A stretch of 64,000 nucleotides of DNA from Paramormyrops kingsleyae (lineage: Eukaryota > Chordata > Actinopteri > Osteoglossiformes > Mormyridae). A program made the translations under genes and the position numbers. Positions 47,389 to 59,261 of the stretch are shown here, piece after piece (the stretch's first letter is position 1; each line of letters starts with the position of its first letter). The notes under the pieces were generated by a model that worked only from the letters and a program-made list of their open reading frames with translations, was not told the DNA's origin and made no database searches. The stretch is from NCBI RefSeq assembly GCF_048594095.1, contig NC_132813.1, positions 10,218,991 through 10,282,990 of the forward strand. The letters are read 5' to 3'.

Positions 47389-50300
47389 TTATGGGGGCAT
47401 GACCACTTTGAGCGTGTGGTCCAGAGCCGTGGCCGTGAGCCCCCAGACCCGGTGCTTTCCGTTGCGGAACACGGGAAGGGTGTAGCCGTAGTGCTCGCCC
47501 TTCCGGAAGTGCGTGTAGCCACGATTCTCCTGGCTGCACAGGTGAGAAAGTGAGATGGTGAAGATCTCATCCACCTAGGAGGAGGAGAACAGAGCAGATC
47601 AGAGGTTATGCAATAAGGTGGAAATAGCCGGACTTTTCAATATACTGAAAAAAAATAACGCAACAGTTTCTATCATGCATAAACATTAAATTAATCTGAT
47701 AGTCATTACCTCAGCAGGATTTGGACGGAAGTTTAATGCCTCCAGGGGGCCTAGATTTGCTATTACAGGGGCAATAATCATTCCTGACTGAAAAAAAGAA
47801 ATCAAGCAGAGGCAACATTTTACTTGTGGGGGCACATATAATGTAGTCGTACACTCTTACTTAATGTATTAATTAACCAGAAACTAAGTGTTAGCTACAG
47901 GTTGATCTCATGTTTGTTCATCATGAATCATAACGGTTCATGTATTTCATGCAGTTACTATATTTGCTCACGATTTGTACTTGAGTAGCAACAAAGTTAT
48001 TTGTGCCCCAAACAGCAATTAATACTTGAGGCCATTCATACATTTTCAGGGTGTGACATGTACTGAAACACTGGAAGCGAAACGGATCTCGGAACAGGAT
48101 TGTTAGATGACATACAAATGATACACATCTCTAATTCTAAAATATTATGCTGCCTCCTTTTCAAATGCAGGTATTTACCATGTCACACCCATTTTAATTT
48201 GTATATAATGTGAAATTCAAATAACAACAACAACAACAAATTTATTTTTGTATAGCGCATTATCACAACATTACATCGTCTCAAAGCGCTTTACAGCATC
48301 CCCACCCAAAGCCCCCAGTGAGTAAGCCATAGGCGACAGTGGCAAGGAAAAACTCCCCAGAAGGAAGAAACCTTGGGAGGGACCAGACTCAAAGGGGGAG
48401 CCCATCCTCCAGGGGCCGGCAGGGAGAGTCAAATACAGTTAAATCTAAATCCATACAGTCAATTCCGTTCCTTCTTTAGACAATTCTATGGGGTGAAATG
48501 GACAAAGTAAAGTTCATCCCAATGCAGCCTAAAACTGTGTTGACTAGTACTTATGGGTTGAAGAGCGTTACTAAGTTTTGAATGGGGCATGGATGTCCTC
48601 ACCCAGTCCCTAAGTGGCTTCAACACGCCCCATACGCTGCCCGCTGCAACAGTGATGCCCATCTCTTCACGAGCCTCCCGCAGCGCCGTGTCGACCACAT
48701 CTCCGTCCGAAGGATCCCGCTTCCCCCCTGCAAAGCTGAGCAGGTCGTCCACATCTAATCTCAATCCAAGGTGACTAAACATACCCAGCCTATGAAGGCA
48801 ACACCAAACCAGTGAAATCTAGACTGATGTCAATAAGCACTTCGCATGTAAAGGGGTATGGAACTGCACAATTTAATGCAGAAATTATATATGAAACAAA
48901 CATACCGTACTGTGTAAAAGTCTTAGGCAGTCAAAGGAAATGTTTATAGCTACTCTGTGCTCAGAACAAAAACAATTTAACATTAGGACATGAAAATTAA
49001 GAGTCATTTCCTCCATTCTCCCAAGATTTCCTGATAACTTATTGGAAGGTTAGATAAATACTGCTTCAGATCCCAAACCTCTCCTCAGGCCCACCCCAGC
49101 CATTCCATCTATTTGTTACATTACACATCCAGCGCTATTAATTAATAAATTTAATTAGTTTACGAGAGTCACTGAGGTATTGATTAGCTATAAGAGGTGG
49201 GTACGGGTCAAGTAGAAAAATGGAATGGATTGTTGTTGCAAAAACTGGGATGACTTTAGGAGAGATGTTGAAGTGACTATGCTGACACACTTTGACAGAC
49301 ATAATATAGGTTTTACACCAACATGAAGATAATTTAAGCATCATTTTCCTGCCTAAGACTTTTGCACAGTACATAGCTTATATTAACAGCAGCAAATCTG
49401 ACCAAGACAATTACAGTAACCTGCATTTGGTTTACATTTCAAATTTTATTTTTCAGTTCAGGGTGATATAAAAAATCACCACCCTGAAGAACCGGGAATT
49501 TTTAACAATCAATCAATCAATTTAATAATCAATTTCCCTCCACCCCTAACAAAAGCACATACACGAACTAGACATCTTGCTAGAATGAGGAATGTTCCCT
49601 AATAACAGACTGCAGATTTCCCTGCTCAAATGCATTTAAACTCTGCTAATTACCAGGTTTAGTAGGTGTGTGTGAGCAGGGAAAGCTGCAAACTGGCCCT
49701 CCACGACTGGAATTGGGGAACCCTGTTCTAGACATTAATTGTTAACAACAGCAACAACAAAAGGAAAAAACTATGACCACGGATCTCTCTCATTGAGCCC
49801 AGGGTACCTTACCTGACATCCCCCTTGTGCCTCCCCTTGAGAGTGCTGGACCTGAGGGTGAACAGGAAGGCTGGTTCGCCTTCCACCAGGCACAGGGAGA
49901 CCAGCACTGCTGCCCAGTTCCCAGGACTGTCCTTCTCATACAAGGCCCCATTGGGCTCTAGTGCACGGCGACACCGTGCTTCGTTCTTTACAGACAGGCA
50001 TTCTCTAAGGCTTGCCTGCCTGGGATTGGTCCTGATTGGAACAGCAGCACTGTGGTGTAGGCAGCGGCTATGGGCCCACAAGCCACTGAAGGGAATCTGA
50101 CCATCACTGTGAGGCCTGACCTTCGATGGGGAAAGAGTCCAGCTTGAACAAGTGTTCTTGTTAAACAAACCCAGTTGCCCATTTTCATTACCATAGGTAA
50201 CACTATATGCAGTTTCCACATTTGTGGTTGGGTTCTGGCCGTCTTCCCCCTGGCATTTACAGAACCGGCTTTCATTAAGACTCGACTGCCTGCATTTTTT

Positions 50301-50777
50301 GGTATCTTTCCCAGTAAGACGTTCAAAGAGAGGTTGTGTCCAAGAATGCAGGGAAGGAAGTAAGCTTACAATTCTTGTGCTAAGCTGTCCTCTGGCGCCA
50401 AACTGTCTGCCTAAGAAGGAATCTTTTCGATTCGGTCTTTGAAATGGTACCTTTTGGTAAAGTTTCTCAAAAACTACACCAACACCTGTCCTGAATGTGA
50501 AATGATTTAGGCTATGAAAGGAAAACCAGCAGAGACCTTGTCTACATGGCACAGAGAGTCCTTGCTGGTGCTTGGGTAATACTGTCACTTTTTTTCTCTT
50601 TTCTCTGATGTGGAGTGGACTGGAGGAAAAGGAGCATCCCAAACTGGAAAACTTCCCTGTTCTTATCCAGCCCTGCTTCAGAAGCAGGAGTTCAGACAGG
50701 ATTCCACTGAAGAGCAGCAGCGACCTTTGTGACTTATGGCAGAACGACGGAGTCTGCAACAATGGATACCTAAACAT
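47389..50777 (-). CDS. nudt8: Nudix hydrolase NUDT8 with long N-terminal extension
   Basis: NUDT8 is a mitochondrial CoA diphosphatase. Four exons: 50777-49813, 48735-48603, 47787-47710 and 47574-47389. Phases agree and give about 453 aa from the ATG at 50777 (MFRYPLLQTPSF), or 479 aa if the in-frame ATG at 50855 is used. The human protein is about 236 aa. Similarity to it starts near CLSVKNEARCRRAL, continues through FLFTLRSSTLKGRHKGDV, the Nudix box at 326-349 (GKRDPSDGDVVDTALREA then REEMGI) and GYTHFRKGEHYGYTLPVF, and ends at a conserved HRVWGLT region. The metal-binding RExxEE is intact. About 290 in-frame codons precede the human-like part. They are rich in K, R, S and F, as expected for a mitochondrial leader, but far too long for one alone. 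Convergent with mfrp and divergent from the TRIM gene. Confidence 0.92.
47815..48008. repeat. MITE family B partial copy
   Basis: Has TTTTACTTGTGGGGGCACAT, ATAATGTAGTCGTACACTC and TTAATTAACCAGAAACTAAG, matching the left half of other family B elements. In nudt8 intron 2. Confidence 0.65.
48225..48430 (-). repeat. Inverted copy of the 27770 dispersed repeat
   Basis: Reads ACAACAAATTTATTTTTGTA, then GCGCATTATCACAACATTAC, TCTCAAAGCGCTTTACAGC, AGTGGCAAGGAAAAACTCC and GGGGAGCCCATCCTCCAGGG. It is the reverse complement of the order seen at 27770-28001. In nudt8 intron 2. Confidence 0.75.
48905..49376. repeat. Transposon remnant with CTAAGACTTTTGCAC ends
   Basis: Left end ACTGTGTAAAAGTCTTAGGCAG and right end CTGCCTAAGACTTTTGCACAG form terminal inverted repeats, as in a non-autonomous Tc1-type element. 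Related sequence is at 24760-24993, and a terminal fragment at about 18330-18360. Confidence 0.75.
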
Positions 50778-50855
50778 CTTGAAATAGTTGTTATTTTTTA
50801 TATTTAAATTTGATTTTAAGTATAAGTTCTTAATGTAGCTGTGGAAATGTGTCAC

Positions 50856-53379
50856 TATTCAAATGCACCCATCCATTCATCCATCCATCTTTCAAGCACT
50901 TATCTTGGGGTTGCGGGGGGGCCTGAAGCGAATCTCAGACAGCCTGGGTACACCCTGGATGGGATGCCAGTCCAGGACAGGGCACCGTACAAATAAACGG
51001 AAAAAATTAAGTACGTTTTAGTTATTATATACATATGTTGACAAAGATTAAAGCTGTATGATTAAGGCTGAATTTACAAAAACGTACATCACCTTAATCA
51101 TTGTAATCACAAAAATAAGAAATAAAAATTGTGAAAAAGTTGCTGATCTAGGCTGACATCTACAGCAGACCTACCAAAATCAAACTCTTATATTCCAAAT
51201 GAAAAAACTTAATCTTTCCAACAGCAGAAACCAATGCAGGTCAATATCAGTCGTATCAATCAATGATTGACTATGATCGACAAATTAAAAACCCATCAAT
51301 TAGTGTTGCTATGCCACTGAATAACTAGCGTCTATTCAGAATTATCTAAGCTAATTTGCCCGAATGTCGCCTTTAAATTCAACTTGAAGAGAGACAACAG
51401 TATTAAAATCCAGTTATGCTGAGAATTTATAACCGAACACAGTTTATCAATCGATACGCAGGTAGCGATTATACCAGAGGTAATTAGACTAAAGGTGACA
51501 GACCCATATAAGTGTGACGAAATGTCCAAAGTTTCGAAAATCCACTAATGTTCAGGTAAGTCTGTTGACTTATCAGCAGCCTAATGAGCCACGTTTAATT
51601 CTGTCATTTGCCCTAACGCACTATACAAATGCAATGTGCTGCTCCCGTTCCATTTATAATTTAGGTTACCTAGTTCAAGGTCAAATGATATTAACTAGAT
51701 GAAAGGTGATCTTTATGGTACCGTCCTCTATAAAACTAGAGAATCAAATCCCTGCTATAAACAATGTAACCCCATTGAGGATTGCATGAGAACAAGCAGT
51801 GCCGGCAGCTCGTTTTTGTGTCCCGGTTCAGCCATAAATTACATGGCTGAATTACACCTTTGATGAAGCAGAAACTCAGGACGTTTCAGTAACTCGTCGG
51901 CAGCTGTCTTCACCAGAAAACTTGGGGAATGCAGGCCTGAACCGCAAAGGCTTCGTTCCTCGTTCTTTCTTACTTGAGTACATATTGCAAAATAATTGCT
52001 CAAAATGACAGCTGAATCCGATATGCAAATCAAATCCAAATAATATTTTAATTGCAAGAAGTGGTGCTCACCTTTAAAATATAAAGTACAATTAGATACA
52101 ACTTCACGGCAGTACCTCTTCAGCTGTCACAATCTATTATGGCGGAAGAAAGACTTGGTTTGGGTTTAATACGTCATTTTTTAAAGCGATAGGCTCGAAT
52201 TAATGTAGCTTATAAAAATGCTTTTACATATTTTACACAAGCGATAATAAATATCGCCGCAGCACTTATTTTGCCATTTTCGGCGGCTGCTTTGTAGTAT
52301 TCTTGTTGACTTCCGTGTTTTCATCCGGGGTCTATCGTTTTTATCATATACAGCGATGAGGACTGAATACAAGAATCATTTATACATGAATATATGTATG
52401 TGTGTGTGTATGTATGTATGTATACATATCAGGTCCCAGACCTCTGCTCATGGACATCCCGTGTATTATTTAAATTCCACTGCCAGCACACTTAATTAAA
52501 TAAATTAATTTAAATTAATAACTAGACGAGGTTCAGTGGTCAAGCAAATGCAGGGTTGTAAGGCATCCAGTTTACATTTCTTAAGGAAGTAACTGTGAGC
52601 AAGACCTATATAACACCTTAAACAGAATTTTTCAGCAACGACTTGGTATTCTTAATAAATACCACATAATAGTGGATTTTATTTCTATGTTGTGGCAAAG
52701 TGTGAATGAGTTTCTGATAATATGAGGATTTATAATCAAAATACATTAATGAAAAATGAATTTCCATTTGTTGTTGTGGTGTGTAGCTAACAAAGCTATA
52801 GCACCAAAGGAAATGGTACAGTACGCGGGGAACGCAGGTTGAATTTTCCACAGTGTGTGGGTGGACTTCAGTGATTAGTGAAAGGAAATACTAGCCCGAA
52901 CTTCAGGTTATGGTTTGCTTACTGAAAAATGTGTGTTGCGACTTTTATCTGAGCTCTAATTCATACATGCAACGTGCAACCACTTTTTCTGTGTTGCTGT
53001 ACTTTGGGTCCGTGATGTGTCAGCTGCTGTTTTCTCTTGTGATTGGTAATGCCTGACTGGTCTAGCCAGATGGTCCTCTGTAAGCCCTTTCCCCCTGCAT
53101 AACTATGCTATGAAATCAACTTTGGTAGAGGTTCCAGGCTGCATAACACAGGATCAATAAGAATGCAGATGATCCAGAAAACCGGCTGCCCTTCCAGCTT
53201 ATCCAGTATCGGAGGCGGTTTCCGTTTGCTCAGTAATAGTTCGCAGGCTGGGAACTTTCTGCTTATTTCTTCGCTCTCAGGCTGTGTTCCTCATCCTCAG
53301 ACAATTTCAGCTTATTTTCCTCAGATCTTTCACTAGGATTATTATTTTTTTCTTCCCAGTTTACCCCTCCCTCTTTCCC
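50856..53379. other. Divergent intergenic region, nudt8 and TRIM
   Basis: 2.5 kb between start codons pointing apart. A SINE-like fragment is at 50865-51005. The rest is AT-rich. Both promoters are expected here but no box was identified with confidence. Confidence 0.5.
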
Positions 53380-56300
53380 ATGGCATCTTTGGGGTGTTCA
53401 GAGCTGGAGTTTAACTGCTCCGTCTGTCTGGAGACGCTGCACGAACCTGCGACTCTCCCTTGCGGACATACCTACTGCTTGCCATGCATCCAGAGCCACT
53501 GGGACAGAGGGGAGGCAAAGAAAGTCTACAGCTGTCCCCAGTGCAGACAGACATTTAGCCCACGGCCCAGGCTGGCCAAGAACACCTTACTGGTGGAAGC
53601 CATGGAGAAGCTGAAGATAAGGGTGCAGGAGGTAAGCCCTGCACCTATTTGCCTGGCCGCACCATCGCTGCCCTGTGCTCCGCTAGGTGACGAGATGAAC
53701 GAGGGCCCGGGTGAGAGAAGCCTGTACCCAAAGCTCCCTGGGAACCCAAGGCTCTGTCCGGATCACCAGCGCCCGTTGGACCTATTCTGTCGCAATGACC
53801 AGCGGTGCATCTGCAACATGTGCAAGAATCATGAGCATAAGGGCCACTGCGTGGTCAGTCCTGAAGAGGAGAAGAAGGAGAAGGAGGTATGGCTTCATCA
53901 ACATTATAGTCCAACTAACATTGTGTATTAACATTTCACGTGACTGCAGTCTGGTTGGTTTGAGGTGATGACCGTCATCCCTGTGGTCTGTCTGTAAAGC
54001 GGGAGGTAGCTAAGATGCTGGCCGACACGCAGGGAAAGATCCAGCAGAAGGAAAGAGACCTACAACGTCTGCCACAGACGGCTAGAATGTACAAGGTATG
54101 TGAACGTCCTCCACCCCCTGTACCCACACGGGCCATATAATTTTAAAGCAAATCTGCTGCTAGGGGCAGGTGCAGAGAATTCAGAAGGGGCAGGTAGTCG
54201 ACTGGGGTGGGGTGGGGGGCGGTCCCCCTCGGTTGCCGAAAACAAATACGGTGATCTTATGTGATTGAAAAGGGGCAGATACTCAAACACATACACACGC
54301 ACACACACATAAAAGTGTAAAAGGTAAACATATCCTTATGGGGAACGCTCATTCATTTCTATGGGAAAAATGCTAACGCTAACTATGACAACCTTAACCC
54401 CCACCCTGCCTTAACCATAACCATAAGTAACCAAACAAAATTCAAGAGTTTTTGCATTTATAGTTTTTTCATTGCAGTCACGGATTCTTATAAAATAGTT
54501 TTCCCATATGGGGACCAGGAAGGTATACCCGCTCACTCACTCACACACTCACACACACACACACACACACACACGTACCTGGTGGCAGGAATGTTGTGAG
54601 GTAGCTTGTTTTCAAGATAGTTTGTACAAGGATTTACCTGTTAGGTTTTTTTTTGTAAAAGCTTGTCAAGCACTTGTCTAAAACTGTTGCATGTAATTTT
54701 CATTTTATTTTAGTTTGCTCTTTAACACCCTCTCTCATTGTAAATATGCTTGTTTCAGGACTTTTCTCAAGCTCTACAGAGAGAAAGTGGTCAGATCTTT
54801 GCAGAGCTGGTACTCAATGTGGAACAGATGAGTACTCAAGTGAACGAGCTGCTTTGTTCCCGTGAGAGCGCAGCCAGCACCTCTTGTGAGGGGCAGATCC
54901 AACGCTTGGAGCAGGAAGTGGCACAGCTGCGCAGGAGGGATGAAGAACTGCACTGGCTGATGCGCATCCAGGACAGTGTGTGTTTCCTAAAGGTACTTGG
55001 ACACTCTCAGATAGCTCATCATAGTTTGGCTTCTGTTGGGTCATGACAACATAGATATATTTATTCTTTACTGTAGTTATTTAATCCCTAACTGATATTA
55101 TATTGGATACTTCTGTTAAACTTAGTTAATTCATTGCAGGGTTCCCCAAAACTGGTCCTGAAGGGCCAGTCTGCAACACAGTTTTCAGATTTCCCTGCTC
55201 AAACGCATCCAAATCAGCTAAACACCATGTTTAGTAGGTGTATCTAAGCAGGGAAATCTGGAAATTGTGTTTCAGACTTGCAGTCCAGGAATGGCATTGG
55301 GGATTTATTGCTTTCAGGTGGAGCAAATGTTTTTCTTGTGAAGAAACTGGGAATCCTAAGTATTTCTAAATATGGTCATATGTAGAGAAACACTCCTAAC
55401 ATGATGATCTGGAAGTGGGCTGCCTTAGCTGCAGAGTCAATGTAAAGTTTAAGCTTGCTGCACATGTTGTATGAATATTTTCTGTGCCTGTCCAGAACTT
55501 CCAGATGTTGGAAGCTCCATTCCAGGATGGTGGAGATATGAAGGTGGGGGCAGACTCAGAGGATGCCCTCCGGGCCGTAAAGGCCATCCTGGTGGAGCTG
55601 AGGGTGAAGCTGCAGGAGCTTCTAAAAGCCAGTACGGCTAGGCTGCTCCAGGCATGTAAGTCTGCTTAATGCTCTCTGGTCCCGGAAAATAAAATCACGT
55701 CTTTATTTATCTTTCCAGAGGGAGTTCTGGAGGGAGTGCCATTCCGCTCTTGTGATCTTTTGAATCAATCTTGAGTTTAGATAACCAAGAAAATGTAATG
55801 TTATGTAAATGTCATCTTTATAAGGTCTGTTATCAGTGGGTCCCAAGTGGCTGGATTTTGCAACATGGACATTTTCTTTTTCACAGTGAACGATACAGGA
55901 CCTCTGCCTCCTGTGTCCAGCAATGCCGGTGCTGAAGGAGCTCAAAATGAAGTGAGGCAACTATTCCAAATGACAGGTGAATAAAGCAAGATGTGCATCA
56001 AAATCCAGTAACATTGCAGGGGAAGCTGAATGAGGTTCAGAGGTGGATAGTTCAGGTCCAGACTAAGATTTTGTTTCAACCCACCAGTTAAGTATTCTGT
56101 GACTGATTCTGTATGCTCAACTGGTTGATTGAAACAAAATCTTAGTCTGGATTTTTACTTTCTGGACCTAAACTATCCACCTCTGACGAGGGTATACCAA
56201 GGATATTAAGTGTATAATATTGCACAGTATTAACATTACACAGTTATTTCAGATTATAAAGACTTCAGATGCAATACCATTTCAAATCAATGGACCTGGC

Positions 56301-57169
56301 TTTCAAAAAATCAATTTTTCAGTAAGTGGAGCCTCAGCCAGCAGCAGTCCACCAGCCCTTGAGCCCAAGACAAGAGATGAACTTTTAAAATGTGAGTTTT
56401 TAATGCTAAATGATTAGCTTATGTGATTCATTCCAAGCTGGCCCTGTAAAGATAAAAATCCACTGCCACAAAAATCTGATTGTCTCATTTCATGTCTTCA
56501 TCCCAGAAAGAGGAAACATTTTGTAGGCCTTCTAGCAGAAGACACAAGACTTAAGCTGGATTGATGCTCAATGTAGATGTTTCCTTAAGGTTATTCGTTT
56601 AATATGTCAAAATTCCCTCTATCCCAACAGACCGCTTTGAGCCAACCCTGGATCTCAACACTGCCTACCGCCACATCCGTGTGTCCGAGAAAGACAGAAA
56701 GGCAACGTTGCGGGCTGAGATCCAGGGCCACCCGGAGCACCCTGACCGCTTCCAATATTGGCGGCAGATTTTATGTCGGGAGCCACTGGCTGGGAGCCCC
56801 TACTACTGGGAGGTAGAGTGGAATGGCCAGAAAATCACTGTTGGAGTCACCTACAAGGAATTGGGCAGGAAGAGGTCAGATGATAGTTGCAGGCTGGGTC
56901 ATAACAACCAGTCATGGGGTCTATACTGGTCTGGGACTGGATTCTCAGTGTGGCACTCTGGGAAGGAGACTACGGTCACTGGTCCCAAGGCCCGGCGCAT
57001 TGGGGTCTATGTAGACCAGCAAATGGGGATCTTGGCATTCTATGGAGTCTTTAACAACCAGGTCCAGCTCCTACATGTGGTCCAGGCTTCCTTCTCTGGC
57101 CCATTATACCCTGGGTTTAGGTTCTGGTCTGGAGCAGGTTCTAGTATAACTCTGTGTGAACTTGACTGA
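53380..57169 (+). CDS. TRIM-family E3 ubiquitin ligase, PRY-SPRY type
   Basis: Seven exons: 53380-53886, 54000-54095, 54759-54992, 55496-55655, 55887-55976, 56323-56391 and 56631-57169. Phases agree and give 564 aa. A C3HC4 RING finger spans residues 13-55 (CSVC, CGHTYC, CPQC) and should load ubiquitin from an E2. One B-box 2 follows at about 126-156 (CPDH, CICNMC, HEHKGH). Exons of 96 and 234 bp encode a coiled coil, the standard TRIM arrangement. Exon 7 encodes a PRY-SPRY domain (386-564; LDLNTAYRHIRVSE, YYWEVEW, GVYVDQQMG), the target-recognition module. The organisation fits the TRIM25/TRIM47/finTRIM group, many of which act in antiviral signalling. I cannot fix the orthologue. The start ATG at 53380 was chosen because an upstream in-frame extension from 53284 is hydrophobic and lacks TRIM character. 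Confidence 0.93.
54533..54574. repeat. (CA)n microsatellite
   Basis: CACTCA units passing into about 16 CA repeats, in TRIM intron 2. Confidence 0.9.
55139..55304. repeat. Foldback element in TRIM intron
   Basis: Left arm GGTTCCCCAAAACTGGTCCT with GATTTCCCTGCTCAAACGCAT. Right arm AGCAGGGAAATCTGGAAATT with CAGGAATGGCATTGGGGA. Part of the same arm (CCCTGCTCAAATGCAT) recurs at about 49620. Confidence 0.75.
56038..56186. repeat. Foldback element in TRIM intron
   Basis: CAGAGGTGGATAGTTCAGGT at the left pairs with ACCTAAACTATCCACCTCTG at the right. The inner AGACTAAGATTTTGTTTCAA and TTGAAACAAAATCTTAGTCT pair exactly. Almost one continuous hairpin. Confidence 0.88.
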
Positions 57170-57394
57170 GCACGATATGAAATGGTTCACTTATGGTGAT
57201 AGTAATAGTTATTGGGAGATATAAGTTGCATTCCTTTGCAAACAGAATGTTTGTCCTTTTAGGCCAGTTGTTCTCAAACAGGTCCTCATCCCCTCCCCAT
57301 AAGTCCACGTATTTGTTCATGTCAGCAGCAACTCAAACCCAGGTAATGAAAGGTCACCATAAAGCCGCTCGATCACTTAGAAATATGTGTGTAA

Positions 57395-57512
57395 ATCAGT
57401 GTTTCCCAAGCTGGTCCTTGGGGACCTGCAGACAGTCCATGTGTTTGTCAGGAGCAGAAACGTGGACCATACGTGGGTCCCCAAGGACCGGGATGGATAA
57501 TACTGCTGTAGA
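57395..57512. repeat. Foldback family A copy, shortened
   Basis: Starts CAGTGTTTCCCAAGCTGGTC and ends GGACCGGGATGGATAATACTG, with CAGACAGTCCATGTG and GAGCAGAAACGTGGACCATA. The central loop is shorter than in other copies. Confidence 0.8.
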
Positions 57513-57647
57513 TTGTGGAACAACAAAATGTGAACTGGTTCTAAAGTTTGATTTGAGAACCACTTGTTTAGACTATCCTGGTAGATCAGCTTTTCATGGA
57601 TATTTAAAATTCACTATGCATGTGTCATTGTTATAAACTGGGCGACA

Positions 57648-57653
57648 AATAAA
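57648..57653 (+). promoter_or_regulatory. Candidate TRIM polyadenylation signal
   Basis: AATAAA about 480 bases after the TRIM stop codon. Confidence 0.45.
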
Positions 57654-58854
57654 TTCATTAGGGTTTGGCAAACCAGAAAACCACAAGTGTCGTTTGATTC
57701 AGTTCCTGCTTTTTCATCACAGACCTGCTCAGTCTGTAGACGTGCACTGAAACTGATCATTCTTATTTCCTCTTACTGTTACTAAAGGAGATGCTTGAAA
57801 TCCTTAAATATGTAGCATGCATAACATTTATTGTATGAAAACCTCTTTAATGTGAATATATTTTGAATACCTTCAAATAATATGCAGTTCTGACATTGTT
57901 GTCTGTCGGGTGGTACAACCATCAACAAATGAGCAGCGAAATTTCTTAAACGTATTTAAGCAGTTTTAAAAAAATCTATTAGGCATTATTCTATTTGAAA
58001 TCTTTTAAGCTCATAAAAAGTTGCGAAACACTATGGTCATAAAACCATTAAAATAACTGAAAAACATTCATCCGTAAATTTATATGACCTCAAATGCCAG
58101 GTGACATGATTGGAAAAAGGGGGGGGGGGGTTTATTTAAAAGTCAATGTAGAAAATGTTGGACCAGATGTTACATCATAAAGAAGACCCCAAGTCGTCTT
58201 CATGATGCTGTGAAAAAAGTTAGATCCAAGTTACATACTGACTAAAATGACCATTTTCAACTCATGGTTAGGCTTACGGTTTTCATGTCAGGTGGTACAA
58301 CCCATGCTAAACCATGATCATATTGTAATACGATAAAACACTTAATTTGTATCGAAAACTGTATGTATAAACTTCATATCAAGGATAAAAGTTGGCGCAT
58401 GTGTCCAAGCAGACATCTGTTTCATTTGAAATGAGCTTGAAAAGTCAGGCGGCGCAACTGCAATTATTGACCACAAATAAATGGGGGAAGAACTGATGCA
58501 TTGCAGACAGAAATGGTTACTTTATGAAGGCTGAGTAAGAAAATAATTGTCAAATATTTTTTAGTTGCACCACCTGACATTTTTTTTGTAAAGGCTTTTT
58601 TTTTTTAACTAATGTTTAGTTTCCACATTTTGGGACACATTATACAGGATTTATGTAAATGGTAAATGGACAGCATTTATATAGCGCATTTATCAAATAT
58701 CACTGAAATCCCACTGTGCTGGCGGGACAGTTTTTTTTTTGCCAACTTGTGTGTGTACAGTCAAAAATGGGAAGCAGTAGCATTTCATCTCAGAAAATCA
58801 CAATGGGGTCTGCATGTGTGTCTGTTACGGTTCTCACTGTTATGTGACAGAATG

Positions 58855-59045
58855 CCAGTGTTTCTCAACCCAGTCCTCCAGGGCCTCCAAGCGGTCCACT
58901 TTTTTGCTCCCAGCACACCTATATCAGATATTTGGTATTTGTGATTGGCTGGGAGCTGGGGGGAAGGAACGTGATTGGCTGGGAGCTGGGAGGAAGGAAA
59001 AATGTGGACTGTCTGGGGTCCCCAAGGACTGGGCTGAAATACATT
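58855..59045. repeat. Foldback family A copy
   Basis: Starts CAGTGTTTCTCAACCCAGTC and carries GGTCCACTTTTTTGCTCCCA. The right arm holds GTGATTGGCTGGGAGCTGGG twice in tandem and ends GGACTGGGCTGAAATACATTG. Confidence 0.8.
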
Positions 59046-59261
59046 GGTTTAAACTAGTTCATGTATTAGCAATACCATTGCTAAAAATACATCTGAATAT
59101 AGAAGTCATGCAAAATTATTCTTCCACCTAACTGTGATTTAGGTAACTGACATTTAAATGATATCAGCATGGATACTTCAAGAATTAACATAATAGCAGG
59201 CTGGGATGCTTTGCGTGCAGTGGCAATAGGCTAATATGATGGCAATTCAGGGTCTGGTTCA

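Larger units (their letters stand above)
57170..59261. other. Intergenic DNA between TRIM and vwa5a-like gene
   Basis: Convergent gene ends. Foldback copies lie at 57395-57512 and 58855-59045. A cluster of GTCAGGTGGTACAACC-like motifs lies at 57898-58585. No exon is recognised. Confidence 0.55.

Noticed and set aside
53284..53379. In-frame N-terminal extension of the TRIM protein beginning MFLILRQF.
   Set aside because: Hydrophobic and unlike any TRIM N-terminus. The ATG at 53380 places the RING at residue 13, as usual for the family.
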